A stretch of 64,000 bases of DNA from Corallium rubrum. Its lineage: Eukaryota; Cnidaria; Anthozoa; Scleralcyonacea; Coralliidae. Under the pieces are notes generated by a model. The model ran no database searches, was not told the DNA's origin, and saw nothing but the letters and a program-made list of their open reading frames with translations. Location: contig OZ036002.1 in the NCBI GenBank assembly GCA_964035015.1, positions 10,921,699 through 10,985,698 on the forward strand, in the 5' to 3' direction. Position numbers and translations under genes: made by a program. Positions 33,161 to 44,756 of this stretch are shown one piece after another (the first letter of the stretch is position 1; the number at the start of each line of letters is the position of its first letter).

Positions 33161-33290
33161 GTGTAATAAAAGTAGCATACTGTGTAGGCAGTGTAGAAAC
33201 AACAATCGAAATATAGTAAGGTTAGATATACTGCCAAAACAGAGAATGTAGGAGTCCAACGTTTCGAGCGAAGGCCCTTTGTCAGAGAGA
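33161..33290. mobile_element. Penelope-like tail fragment with hammerhead-like motif
   Basis: GTGTAATAAAAGTAGCATAC through ACTGCCAAAACAGAGAATG matches 20901-20971 in its first half. At the right end, on the minus strand, lies CTGACAA, a weak helix GGGC/GCTC around CTTC, and GAAACG (33262-33285). This matches the hammerhead layout but with a changed core base. Confidence 0.5.
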
Positions 33291-36200
33291 AACTTGGTAT
33301 ATAACTCTTACTTATAAATAAATTTATGTGAATCAAACTTGTGACCATGCATAGTTGGCACTGTAGATTAATCATTGGACACAGATTGGTTTGAACAGGT
33401 TTGAATGACAAATGTGTATGTAGAACAAGGGCAAAGACTCAGGTTCACATAAACTTTCAAATTCTTTCAACTCACTCCCATGTTTGCACCAGGCTATGTA
33501 AACATGGGCAGTCCAGTCGTATTCTATTATTTGCCTTTTCTACAACTGCTAAACAAAGTATTCAGGATAAAAACTCATCATAGCTTAATGTAAGATCTCC
33601 AGCTCACCATTGTAATATTGCCTATAACAAGTTCAGCCACTCATTGTATCTATTACTTATTACACCCTCACAAATAATTTTCCAATCAAATATCCACAAT
33701 AATAGCATCACTTGCCAGTCCAATATAATGCAATGTAACTAGACCACTGATAGGCACATGCAATGTACATATTAGACAGCAACCTTTGGACAGGTCTCAC
33801 CAAGGGTGCAACCAGAATTTTTGAAAGGGGGGTTGTTTTAAGTGACAACGCAAATCTAGGGGGCCCAGGGGCATAACCATGGGAATTTTTTGAACTTTGG
33901 GTCTGTAAAATGGCATTTCCTGCATTGAAGACACTATTTTTTAGGCATCGGAGAGAGTAGAAGTAATTTTTGACCTCCAAAATTTCCCTTGCACCCCCAA
34001 AAGGGGGTTGGTTAATTAATGTGTAATATGAAATGGGTTGTGTCTTGCGCAGTTACTGTTTAATGTCACAGCACATTTACTAGTTTTTAATATATTTTAT
34101 ATATTTCATAAAAGAAATAGAAAATATAATAATAACATGATTATACCAGGAGGACTTTGATAATATTACAAATATAATCAGGAGCAATACCATGAATTTC
34201 TTTGAACGTAATCAAGTTCCCTCAAGCTCGGGATATCCTGCACCAGTTTTGCTTTGTTTGCTGAAGCAGAAGAATTTGTTGATAAACAAGGCTCATGTGT
34301 CCATTAATATATTCAAAAGTTGTGAAAACTGTTGTCGACAAATATCGAGTACGCCAAGTACCGTTAAGTTATAGTGTCCAAGTTGCTAGCGGCCGTGTCT
34401 TGTATATAAAATACCGAAAAATATAAGAATGTTAAATTTGTTATTTCATTTATGAGGTATATGCTAAAACAATTATTCACCTCAGTGTCGGTGAATAGTG
34501 TGGATATTCACCTCCACTTCGGTGAATAATTGTTAATTATTGCATGCGATTATCATATCCACTTATAACAATTTAAAAAAATTCAAGACATGAGACAAAC
34601 CGAAAATAAACATCTTAAAACTCAAACCATAAACCTTATTCATAAATGGCCGACGATTTAAAATCTTCAGTTATGTGCATATAAATTAGCCCCTCTGACC
34701 TCGTTTTAGAGTAAAGATTCTTCTGAATTTCGCACGTGAAAACGAGTTCAGAGGTTAATTCTACGGGCATTTATATGGTCTATAAGAACTAAAAATAAGA
34801 CTTACAAGCAAAGTTGAGCCTGAACAGCGAGGACAAAAACTGGATATTCGTGTAACCAATCAAAATAAAAAAACCCCTAAAATTATATAGTCATAACCAA
34901 TCAAAACTAAAAAAGTAATCGTATAACCAATCAAACTAAATAAGGCTTCAACGTGTTAAGTGGGAGGCGCGTTCGTATGGAATTTTCATCCCACTTGAGC
35001 AGAATGAAAAATTATTTTCCAATTTGGACCTATACATCGCGCCCATTGATGTAAGGCGTAAAGAGGTCGGCAAACGTCGAACGTTCCGTGTGCCGAATCT
35101 AAGGATTAGATAATGCCGCTGAAGGCTTTGTCTATGCTGATTTACATTAGATTCGGCACATGAAACGCGTTCGACGTTTGATCTAGGCCTCAACTATTTC
35201 CTGTCCAAATCGGTCTTTAGTATTTTATTAACGCCAGACGATTTTATTCAACTCTGGGGAAGCCCTCGGATAGGAATGAATCACAGGTCACTTTCTATAT
35301 TGCATCACCTTCACCCCGCGGGTATAGGGCCGTTCATTGTTTAGTTCGCTTTGGAAGTTGAAAATTATCAAAGCGGGCCGCTCGAGCGCTCTGCCCGCGC
35401 GGGCAAAGCGGACGCGCAATGGAAAGTGGACTCAAGGTCGTTTTCCATTATATTTCCGCTTTGCCCACGCAGTTGGAATGTACATTATTGATTATCAGGT
35501 CGCTTTGGAAGCTTTCAAAGCCCGCTCCGCCCGTGCGGGCAAAGTGCACGTAATGGAAAACGGTCTTAAGACTCCGAATTTTGCAAGATAAAGTAAATGA
35601 AATACTGTTAAGCTTAGACGCGGATAAATAACAGCCGTAATAACAAGTATATAATCACCGCAAATACGACGAGGAAAATGTTTTCAGGGAGCCATGCTTG
35701 TTTGTTATTGCGCCGCTAATTTCGTCCACATCAGGCAGGATGAAAACAACCTTAATGAACGCGGAAAGAACTCGATCCACTCATATATAGCCAGGCTGAT
35801 ATGAACAGACCCTAAAATATTACCCTTTCATGATAAATAGACCCTTGCTAGAAAACAGCCAAAAAAAACACTGTCTATCAAGTTACTTTACTTCCGTGTG
35901 CTTTATACACAATGTATTAAATTGAAAAAAACAAAACACAACAACTTTCATAGCAACAGGCCAACTGTCTGCAAATCGACATCCGTTGCAGGAGATACTC
36001 ATATATATAGCAACTAACGCTGAAACGAAACATGCTAGTATACACACACACGTTGATATAGACGTTGATAAGGCTTCACGGCTTGTGTTAGCATAAGGAA
36101 GATATACAGGTCTACCAAAAGGCAAGCGATGAAAGTGAGTACATTATATTTACAACAGGGAGTTAAGGTGAGGTATATATATCTATCTATATAAACGTAT

Positions 36201-36360
36201 TCAATTGTGCTGTGTATAGGCAGGCAGTGGGTACATGTAAAACGTCAGTATTGCATGCGTTACTAAAAACCTCGGCAGTTAATCAGTACCACCTTTCATT
36301 TTGCATATATATAGACATTGAATGTCGGCTATTCTAAGCTCTCCCACATGCGGTTGTCAC
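33291..36360. other. 3-kb stretch of MITE remnants, no supported gene
   Basis: Seen inside: a hAT-like fragment near 33795-34005 (AAGGGTGCAACCAG...CTTGCACCCCCAAAAG); a palindrome AACAATTATTCACC...GGTGAATAATTGTT (34470-34533); inverted ACGTCGAACG/CGTTCGACGT words about 35070-35180; a GC-rich inverted repeat about 35338-35585. No frame carries recognisable motifs. Confidence 0.55.
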
Positions 36361-36413
36361 CGACGATCGCATGTGCATAAGTAATTGATGAAATTCATTC
36401 AGATTGTTCCAAG

Positions 36414-36455
36414 CTACATTGATGAGCTGTAGTACAGCGAAACACGTGTCTGTAG
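36414..36455 (+). ncRNA. Hammerhead ribozyme candidate
   Basis: Helix I: CTACA (36414-36418) pairs with TGTAG (36451-36455). Core TTGATGA follows (consensus CTGANGA; one base differs). Helix II: GCTGT/ACAGC around AGT. Then GAAA (36439-36442), CACGTGTC and the expected cleavage site after the C of GTC at 36450. Helix III is only the short self-complementary ACACGTGT, which would be more stable between two copies, as described for Penelope-associated hammerheads. No encoded protein is linked to it here. Confidence 0.65.
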
Positions 36456-36594
36456 ATTGAACTATCCTGGTCAGGAAAAGGAAATACATTTGTGTGCATG
36501 TTGTGGAATAGAATACATACTTATAGCGCTATAGTTATCAAAACAACTGCAATTTAATTAACATAAACATTAAGGACCAATTTTTCTAAGTTTT

Positions 36595-36598
<4 letters not shown>

Positions 36599-36650
<52 letters not shown>
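36599..36650. repeat. (AT)n microsatellite
   Basis: About 52 bp of AT dinucleotides; a shorter tract lies at about 36801-36819. Confidence 0.95.
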
Positions 36651-36651
<1 letters not shown>

Positions 36652-36819
36652 CAACAGTTTGTACAGCAAGAGCTACCAAACTATTACAAACTCCAAGTTG
36701 AAACAGCTTTATATACTATCTATATAATATATATAATATATACTTAGCTTTATACTAAAAAGAGTATGTATAGAATTTACTAACTAAACCGAAACTAAGT
36801 ATATATATATATATATATA

Positions 36820-37485
36820 CTACTAACAAGTAACAAGAACTCCCGAAGGTGCGAGTTCAAATCCTGCAAGTCAGCCGAAATTTTTCGGTTGACTTTAGCA
36901 GTGTAAGAAATCATTAATTTTTTTTTTATATACTACACCAAAGTACTAAACTAAACTATAATGTGTTCTTTGAAGCTTTGAATGATGATTTAACAATTAA
37001 AATTTATTTTTGTGAACTAACTGCATGTTATATTTAAAAGCCCTGAGTTCAACCTGTGGTTCAATGCAGTAGTTAGCTGACGTGAACGTTGAGTTTAATG
37101 CAACTTCTCTGAAGACAGGTCACGGACCGAAAGCTCAGAACAATGAACTTTTAAATGAAAACAATGTTAACCAATAAAAATGAATTTTAAACTAAACTAA
37201 ACTAAACTATATATGTCTAAAGACCATGCAATTCGAACAGGAAAGTGTTGGAAAGATGTAAAAAGACAGACAGGAAAAAGCTAAAGATCATTATAACTAT
37301 TTTTAAGACAGTATGAAATTACTGGTTATTTATAAATAGGATCAATATATAATATAATGCTTGAACCGTTGGAATGTCCCCACTTCCACCTCACAGTGTC
37401 TTACTCCAAGTCGCGTTACTATAATCATGCATTTTCACATCTTATATAATTATACGGTCTCTATCACCTCATCTCGTTTATGTAA
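36820..37485. other. Spacer, no supported gene
   Basis: Contains a B-box-like GAGTTCAAATCC near 36858, too weak alone to call a tRNA or SINE, and AAACT/ACTAA low-complexity sequence. Confidence 0.45.
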
Positions 37486-37489
37486 TAGA

Positions 37490-37585
37490 TGAATCCCGAG
37501 AACGAGGGATGTATGCTATATAAAGACCCGTGGACCCGAGGGCTTTATATCGCATACATCCCGACGTTCGAGGGATTTATCTGAC
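37490..37585. repeat. Palindromic repeat
   Basis: GGGATGTATGCTATATAAAG pairs imperfectly with CTTTATATCGCATACATCCC, with outer arms ATGAATCCCGAGAACG/CGTTCGAGGGATTTAT. Confidence 0.65.
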
Positions 37586-37588
37586 TTA

Positions 37589-37881
37589 AGCCCCAGTCAA
37601 ACGAGGATGAGAGTTGATGAGAGTCGATGAGAGTTGCCACTCTAGTCTCGGTCGCGTTTGACCACCAACTCTCATCGACTCTCATGCACTCTTATCAACT
37701 CTCATCAACTTTGAGCTGGTTCAAATTTTAATGAGAGTTGATGAGAGTTTAGCGGCTAGCGGTTTGCACTTTGTAAAAACAGGCTCAACAAAAATCTGTC
37801 TATTTATTTGTCCAGTACGAGATTGTAAAACTCTCAGACAAACTCTCGCTTGCCAACTCTCATCCTCGTTTGACCGGGGCT
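37589..37881. mobile_element. 293-bp MITE with TTA target duplication
   Basis: Ends AGCCCCAGTCAAACGAGGAT and ATCCTCGTTTGACCGGGGCT; TTA flanks both (37586-37588, 37882-37884). Subterminal GATGAGAGTT words repeat in both arms. Confidence 0.85.
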
Positions 37882-38237
37882 TTAATTTATTATTGAGGAG
37901 GTTTTTCAACAAAGTTTTGTCTTTTTTTTCCACCTTAATGGACAAAGATTTTCCTTGTTGTTTTTTTCTTCATTTCGTTTCTAATTATTATCCAAGGGCT
38001 TTATGCGATATAAAGCTCTCGAAAGAACAAAGAAAACCGACTCAATAATAAATTAAATAGTAATAAGTTCAGACGTTGTAACCAAATCTCAGAAATCTGC
38101 ACTGAATCTCGGCGAAGTGGGCTACCAATTTGGCTGAGATACTTCGCATCATAAGCATGCGCACTTCAATCCGAAATATAGAAAACAGGCAATATATATA
38201 TCAAGCCGTTGTCTTCCTTATATAGTATATATAATAT

Positions 38238-38337
38238 TTAACAATATTCGCTGAAGACGAGGTGAATATCGGGGTGAATAATAACCAAGACAAAGTCGAG
38301 GTTATTATTCACCGATATTCACTGAGGTGAATAATTG
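38238..38337. repeat. Palindrome related to 34470-34533
   Basis: GAGGTGAATATCGG...CCGATATTCACTGAGGTG with outer AACAAT/ATTGTT words. Confidence 0.6.
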
Positions 38338-38887
38338 TTTTAGTATAAATACACATTTTCGTACTTTTAGGAACAATTGCATCTTCTTTGAAATTGTTAA
38401 TTTCCTCGTCTGACAAATTGACTGGTGGCCATTTTGAATCTGAAACGTATATACGACCAATGAGCGCGCGCGATTTTCTACAATCACCTGTGTATTTATA
38501 CTAAATAAACTTAATACTTACACATGTGTATCAGTGGTGTATGCACGATGTGGGTGCATGTATAGATGTCCTTTAACACTGCACGATGCGATCAAAAGTC
38601 TGAAAGAAAAATCGAGCCTGTGAATTAATTAGACAAGACAACCAGATGCAAAATTCACTGACTTGACAACAGAGATCACGCCCTCAACTCAAAATTAGTT
38701 CCGCGTCTGTATACTATATGAGCTATTGTCTTGTATATATAGTGCATGATCACCGTCCTTTTCTTGATGCTATCACTCCAGGAACAAATTCTGGGTCATC
38801 CTCTGCGGCCCTTTTTCTTATTTATTTTGTCTTCTAGTAAATCTTTCTGTAGTAAATGATTCATGTCTCACAATATACTCAAAGTAC
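38338..38887. other. Spacer, no gene seen
   Basis: No conserved frame or delimited repeat was recognised. Confidence 0.5.
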
Positions 38888-39377
38888 TTAAAGTGTATAT
38901 GAAACGAAAATTAAGTTTGTCTTATTTGAAAGAATTTTTAAAATAATGGGGAATATCAATTTATTGCGTTTTCGTATTTTACTTAGTTCTTGAGATATTT
39001 AGACTTATGTGATATTCAAATGAGATAACTTATGGTTCGTTTTTTTCTAATTAACATATTCGAAAATCGTGAATATTTTTAAGATTATTGATCAAATTCA
39101 CTTGTAACTTGCCTTTCATGTTCAGTTGCATGAACTGTATGTAGCATTATGCAAAGTTTCAAGTGATTTTGTTCAATAATCTTAAAAATATTCGCGATTT
39201 TCGAATATGTTAAATAGTGAGAAAGCGAACCATAAGTTATCGCATTTGAATATCACATAAGTCTAAATATCTCAAGAACTAAGTAAAATATGAAAAAGCT
39301 GTAAATTGATATTCCCCATTATTTTAAGAGTTCTTTCAAATAAGACAAACTTAATTTTCGTTTCATATACACTTTAA
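38888..39377. mobile_element. 490-bp foldback element, TTAA ends (copy 1)
   Basis: TTAAAGTGTATATGAAACG at the left and CGTTTCATATACACTTTAA at the right; nearly the whole length folds back. A second copy is at 44933-45419. Confidence 0.88.
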
Positions 39378-39599
39378 ACTTCCTCTCTTTAACACTTCTA
39401 TAAGAGGCCATTCAAACTACTTAGTTACATTTGACCAGGAGCGGAAGCAGGCAGGAATTTGAAAAAGGAAGGGCTCGTCGAGTGGCGACGACCACTCCTA
39501 TAACGATCTTCCAAGGGCAACTAGCCGATCCTGAGCTCCTGAGATCTGGGAGAGGGATCTGAGAAAGCGATCTGACTGCATGTGCACCCGCAAATGCTA

Positions 39600-40680
39600 A
39601 CCGTGAGATCGAGCTAAACCAATTTAACGAGTCTGAGATTGATCTAAACGAGTTGGAGATTGATCTAAACGAGTCTGACATCAATCTAAACGAGTCTAAG
39701 ATTGATCTAAACGAGTGTCAAATCAAATCTAAAGGAGTTTGGCATCGATCTAAACGAGTCTAAAATTGAGCTAAACGAGTGTGAGATCAATCTAAATGAA
39801 TTTGAGATCGATCTAAACGAGTCCAAGATTGAGCTAAACGAGTGTGAGATCAATCTAAATGAATTTGAGATCGATCTAAACGAGTCTAAGATTGAGCTAA
39901 ACGAGTGTGCGATCAATCTAAATGAATCTGAGATCGATCCCAACGCGTCTAAGATTGAGCTAAACGAGTGTCATCGAATCTAAAAAAGTGTGATATCGAT
40001 CTAAAGGAGTCTAGATTAGTTTATCTAAACAAGTCTGAGATCGATCTAAACGAGTCTAAGATTGAGCTAAACGAGTGTGAGATCAATCTAAATTAATTTG
40101 AGATTGATCCTAACGAGTCCGAGATTGAGCTAAACAAGTGTGCGATCAATCTAAATGAATTTGAGGTCGATCTATAAACGAGTCTAAGATTGAGCTAAAC
40201 GAGTCTGCGATCATGCAATATCTAAATGAATTTGAGATCGATCTAAACGAGTCTAAGATTGAGCTAAACGAGTGTGCGATCAATCTAAATGAATCTGAGA
40301 TCGATCCCAACGAGTCTGAGATTGAGCTAAACGAGTGTACGATCAACCTAAATGAATCTGAGATCGATCCAAACGAGTCTAAGATTGAGCTAAACGAGTG
40401 TGCGATCAACCTAAATGAATCTGAGATCGACCCAAACGAGTCTAAGATTGAGCTAAACGAGTGTGCGATCAATCTAAATGAATCTGAGATCGATCCCAAC
40501 GAGTCTGAGATTGAGCTAAACGAGTGTGCGATCAACCTAAATGAATCTGAGATCGATCCAAACGAGTCTAAGATTGAGCTAAACGAGTGTCATCGAATCT
40601 AAAAGAGTGTGACATCGATCTAAAGGAGTCTAGATTAGTTTATCTAAACAAGTCTACATGAGATTGATCAAAACGAGTCT
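39600..40680 (+). repeat. 21-bp minisatellite with 63-bp higher order
   Basis: Units such as GAGATTGAGCTAAACGAGTGT, GCGATCAATCTAAATGAATCT and GAGATCGATCCAAACGAGTCT rotate in blocks of three. Because 21 is divisible by 3, long frames stay open on both strands (plus 40213-40602, a seven-residue EIELNEC/AINLNES/EIDPNES repeat). Translation is possible in principle but there is no flanking gene, so I call a satellite. Left of it, near 39428, is a hAT-like CAGGAGCGGAAGCAGG end. Confidence 0.9.
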
Positions 40681-40984
40681 GAGTTAATTGCAACAAATTC
40701 GGATACTATTAAAATCAAACAAATCAAACAAATATTTGCATAATATTGCATAATATAATAAATCATTATAAGACAAAGCAAACAAGACAAAGCAAACAAG
40801 ACAAAGAAGCGAGACAATTAAACTGAAGCAAATGGGCTAAATCTTAAAATAGAAAAAGCGAAAATAAACAATATCGCTGAAAACCGATGTATAACCTCAA
40901 CATCCTCGATACAAATACTTCCTTAATTAGTAGACTTTGGACGTTGCCATGTGTGACGTATAAAGGCTTTGGCGAATGCAAATA

Positions 40985-41225
40985 GCTTTAAGTAAAGGCA
41001 TAATGAACACATAATATATAAAATCTTTAATACTAACGTTTCGTTACCTAATCAGTAACATCTTCAGAGTGAATATTTACAACGACGAATCGGCTTAAAT
41101 AGCTGTAACAGTTTAGCTATGTAAGCCGATTCATCCTTGTAAATATTCATTCTAAAGATGTTACGGATTAGGTAACGAAACGTTAGTATTAAAGCTTTTA
41201 TATGTTGTGCGTTCATTATGCCTTT
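40985..41225. mobile_element. Inverted repeat with hammerhead-like motif in each arm
   Basis: TAATGAACACATAATATATA and an ACTAACGTTTCG arm are matched in inverse at 41150-41225. The left arm (minus strand) holds an intact hammerhead core; the right arm (plus strand, CTAAAGA at 41152-41158 to GAAAC at 41177-41181) has one core base changed. The layout resembles inverted Penelope-like termini. Confidence 0.6.
41039..41067 (-). ncRNA. Hammerhead ribozyme-like core
   Basis: Minus strand: CTGAAGA (41061-41067), helix II GTTAC/GTAAC around TGATTAG, then GAAA (41039-41042) followed by CGTTA. Core and helix II are perfect; helices I and III are not convincing on one copy. Confidence 0.5.
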
Positions 41226-41400
41226 ACTTAAAACTATTTGCTGGGCTATCATATTTTTAATAAGACTTTGTTTTCTACCTAGTTCCTCAATCGCATCATA
41301 ACCTATTTTAAACAAGAGGGTATACCGCCAGCGGGTTATCGAAACCCCGCGGTTTCACCCTTTACTGGACACAGTTGCTTTTTGTCTACTTATTAATTTT

Positions 41401-41475
41401 AATCTGGCTAACGCTTAGACGATTTTTCTCGTCAAGGGGAGAGCTCCCGAAAAACCTGACCAATAAAGGGTTAAG
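41401..41475 (+). repeat. Dispersed GACGATTTTACTCGTC hairpin repeat, copy 5
   Basis: GGCTAACGCTTAGACGATTT then CTCGTCAAGGGGAGAGCTC and AAAGGGTTAA. Copy 4 is near 35228-35275. Confidence 0.6.
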
Positions 41476-41633
41476 TTGCATATCGGTTATATATATAAAA
41501 ATTATTATATAGATGCGAGTGTTTTACTAGGAAATATACAGTGTCGTATTTTCCATACCTCACTAGTGAAGATATCGATGACGTCATTTAGAATTTACCG
41601 CTTTTCCCATTGAATCGATATAATAAAAAGAAC

Positions 41634-41768
41634 ATTACACGGTGGCTTGAAGATATGAAGTTTATCTTCTCGTGGCAAAAACAATATTTTTCTCATTCGC
41701 TACGCTCATTCGTAAAATATTGTTTTCCCCCACTCGAAGATAAAATTCATATCTTCGCGTCGCCGTGT
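41634..41768. mobile_element. MITE with ACACGGYGGC ends
   Basis: TACACGGTGGCTTGAAGATA and TATCTTCGCGTCGCCGTGTA are inverted, with inner AAAACAATATTTT/AAAATATTGTTTT arms. TA is the probable target. Confidence 0.65.
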
Positions 41769-41815
41769 ATAATATCCTCTCTATATATTCCGAAATATTC
41801 CTTCACCAACTATAC

Positions 41816-41816
<1 letters not shown>

Positions 41817-41879
<63 letters not shown>

Positions 41880-42046
41880 ATTTGTGATTACAAGTAAGCA
41901 TTTTTCAATCGTTTCTTCTACAATCTACACGAAGAAACTTATAAAATTTTCATCCAATTTTCAACCCAATTTAACTAAAATTTACTAAATGGCTCGGTCC
42001 CTGGTCTGTGCTGAATACTTCCACAACTTTGACGAAAACCTGTTCA

Positions 42047-42124
<78 letters not shown>
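41817..42124. repeat. Two (AT)n tracts
   Basis: AT runs at about 41817-41868 and 42049-42124, separated by non-repetitive sequence. Confidence 0.93.
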
Positions 42125-42126
<2 letters not shown>

Positions 42127-42339
42127 TTGTAATGTGAGATATTCCGGCTGAAAACATATCCACCTAGCGGATGTAATAAGTGATGAAATTTAGATAATTC
42201 TGGAGTACGTATATATTACTTATAAAATAGAAGACAACGTCGAAAATACAGAGAATAACTTATGCATGTCCGCACGCCGATATAGAATTTATCTTCAACT
42301 TCAAGTGTTTAATTGCATCTGGCACGAGTCACGAGGAGG

Positions 42340-42560
42340 TCCGGGGGAATGCTCCACGGGAAAATTTTGAAATCGATTTCCTGGCTTTTGGAGGAAGATT
42401 TTACAGACTCCAAAGGTAAAACACGTAAACGTCACATAGATACTCAAAACGCATACACTCAGTAGATTGAATACACTGTTTACAGTTTATTCCCTGACAT
42501 AATTCATATTGCATCAGTTTTGTAGTTACATGTCTGTCGTTTTATATCTAAAGCCCACTG
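42340..42560 (-). mobile_element. Internal fragment of the 63280 hAT family
   Basis: Inverse match to about 63340-63580: shared TTTTACAGACTC, GAATACACTG, CAGTTTTGTAGTTACATGTC and the GGTCCGGGGG/AATGCTCC block. Terminal repeats are absent. Confidence 0.7.
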
Positions 42561-44034
42561 GTTACGTCCCATAACAAAATATAATTAATAAACACAAATG
42601 ACTATATGAAATGTAGAACAATACATGCATACACCAAACAAAAGAAAAGAATCAGAAGTTTATTTCTACCATTTACTCATGTTCTATTTTCCATGGCGAG
42701 ATGAATATTAAAGAAAACTATTAAAGAAGAATAAAGAGAATATTAAGGAGCTAGATAAACAAGCACAATTTTCATCGGATCGTTAAACACATCCTCACAT
42801 TGAAAAATATCGTATTTCTTATTATGTTTAAACACGAATTATCTCAGTGGCCAAAAATGCTGTGTCTATATAGAATAAAATGTTGTATTATACTCAACGT
42901 TTAAGTTAAGGAAAGCAAGGACGAATAAGTTAAACTGTATAATATTATTTATTTCATCAAAGTCATTTCTTTATAGAAAGAACATCATCAGCTATATATA
43001 CATGCATGCATGTTGGATTGACTAGCGTGTAGTCTATAATTGTGAATTATGGCAAACATTCATTAAATCAAATCATGCAAAGCTCAGCAAAATATCTTGA
43101 GAAAAATATTAAACTAATATCATCATCAAACCTGATATATAATACACATGCATTACCCATTATATACTTCCTCATTCAACTCACGTGGTTTTTGAATGAC
43201 TACAAATTCCGCTGCGTAGTCAAAACGTTTGCCAAATTTTCTTAGCCAGAAAAAAACACAATAGCATTCAATCAATTCATCAAAATAAATAGAAGATGAT
43301 TATATACAAGTCAGTATCTATATGTATGCATATAAAAAGTAGTTTCAAATGTTGCTGAATAAACCTATGGTTATAATTAGCTGTGGTATAATGTCAAATA
43401 ATTATGCCAAACGACTGTAAGTTATCCGACAAGGGACACAAGATTATCAAACGCATGGTATGTATATATATATATTTTTTGGATTCATTAAAAAGTAAGT
43501 CGTCATCAAACTAACAGTTACATATCATTAAGCACTTGATGTCTCATGAGTTCTACTGTACAGCATTAGATTTAATATATATATATATATATTTTAAGAC
43601 AAAACATGTGTGTACCCAAAACGCAACACCGAGGTCTTCCGGCTACATGTATATATACCATGCAGTGCAGAGCTACGTATATATACGAAGACTGTTGTCG
43701 AGGACACGAGAGCTTAGTCACTGACTAGTGAAGATTTGTGAATTTTACAAGTAATATTTCAATTGGTATTTCACTCGAATGAACTACAATATACATGTTT
43801 GGCTAGAGGGATTTTTGTTCACCCCAGGTCGCGTGGGTTCGATTCCTAGCCGGAAAACCTCGGTGTTGCATATTCGCAACTGGTTCAAGTTTGGTTCTAA
43901 AATATATAATTTTACTCCTATATGCACTGTAAATTTTCCTTCACCAAAAATCCCTAGAACTATAGAACATGTAGTTTAAGCGAATGAAATGCCAAATATT
44001 ATATATACCCATGTTTCGTGTATATTGTTTCGAT

Positions 44035-44097
<63 letters not shown>

Positions 44098-44217
44098 TCA
44101 AGCTAAAATCAATTGAGGCTATGCCACGGCTGTTCAACAACTTCAGTCACCTGCATGTTCCCACTCAATAAAGTGATTAAAACAAAACAAATCAAACGAA
44201 ATAATGTTCCTAATTTC

Positions 44218-44282
<65 letters not shown>

Positions 44283-44756
44283 TAATATATACAAAAGCGT
44301 AACTTTTCCCATCATTAAAACTGATAAAATATATAGCTATGACGATACAGGTTTAATTATATATACCGAAGTATCCAATACAGAAAAAATCCTGACAATA
44401 GCAATCACTATATAAGCTAAAAATACTGCTATAAAAATTACAGCTAAAAATACTTTAAAGTTTCGTGGGTTATTATGACAAAGATCGATCCCTACATACG
44501 TGACAAATTATTATTGGATGTATATTTCAAAAGTATATACCACGCATGCAGATATATAACCTCGGTCAAACTACACTTAAGTTTCCACTTCCAAAAAGTG
44601 GAATTCCCAGCCTCCCTACAATATCTATCAGGAAACTTACTAATTCTAAAAGCGAAATTTATATATAAGTATATACGAATTGACGACGTCACGATATTGA
44701 CAGTTATATATGATAGTATACTTTATAATAGCTTTACCTATAGTCATGTATGTTAT
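42561..44756. other. AT-rich stretch without a supported gene
   Basis: Contains (AT)n at about 43572-43592, 44036-44095 and 44222-44280, and a tRNA-like B box (GGGTTCGATTCC, about 43835-43846) that may belong to a SINE. No gene was recognised. Confidence 0.55.

Noticed and set aside
42960-43010. A further hammerhead motif (CTGATGATGTTCTTTC on the minus strand)
   Set aside because: The helix leads into AAGAAATGAC rather than GAAA at the required place.
43800-43870. A tRNA gene around GGGTTCGATTCC
   Set aside because: No A box at the right distance and no acceptor stem could be drawn; a SINE fragment is more likely.
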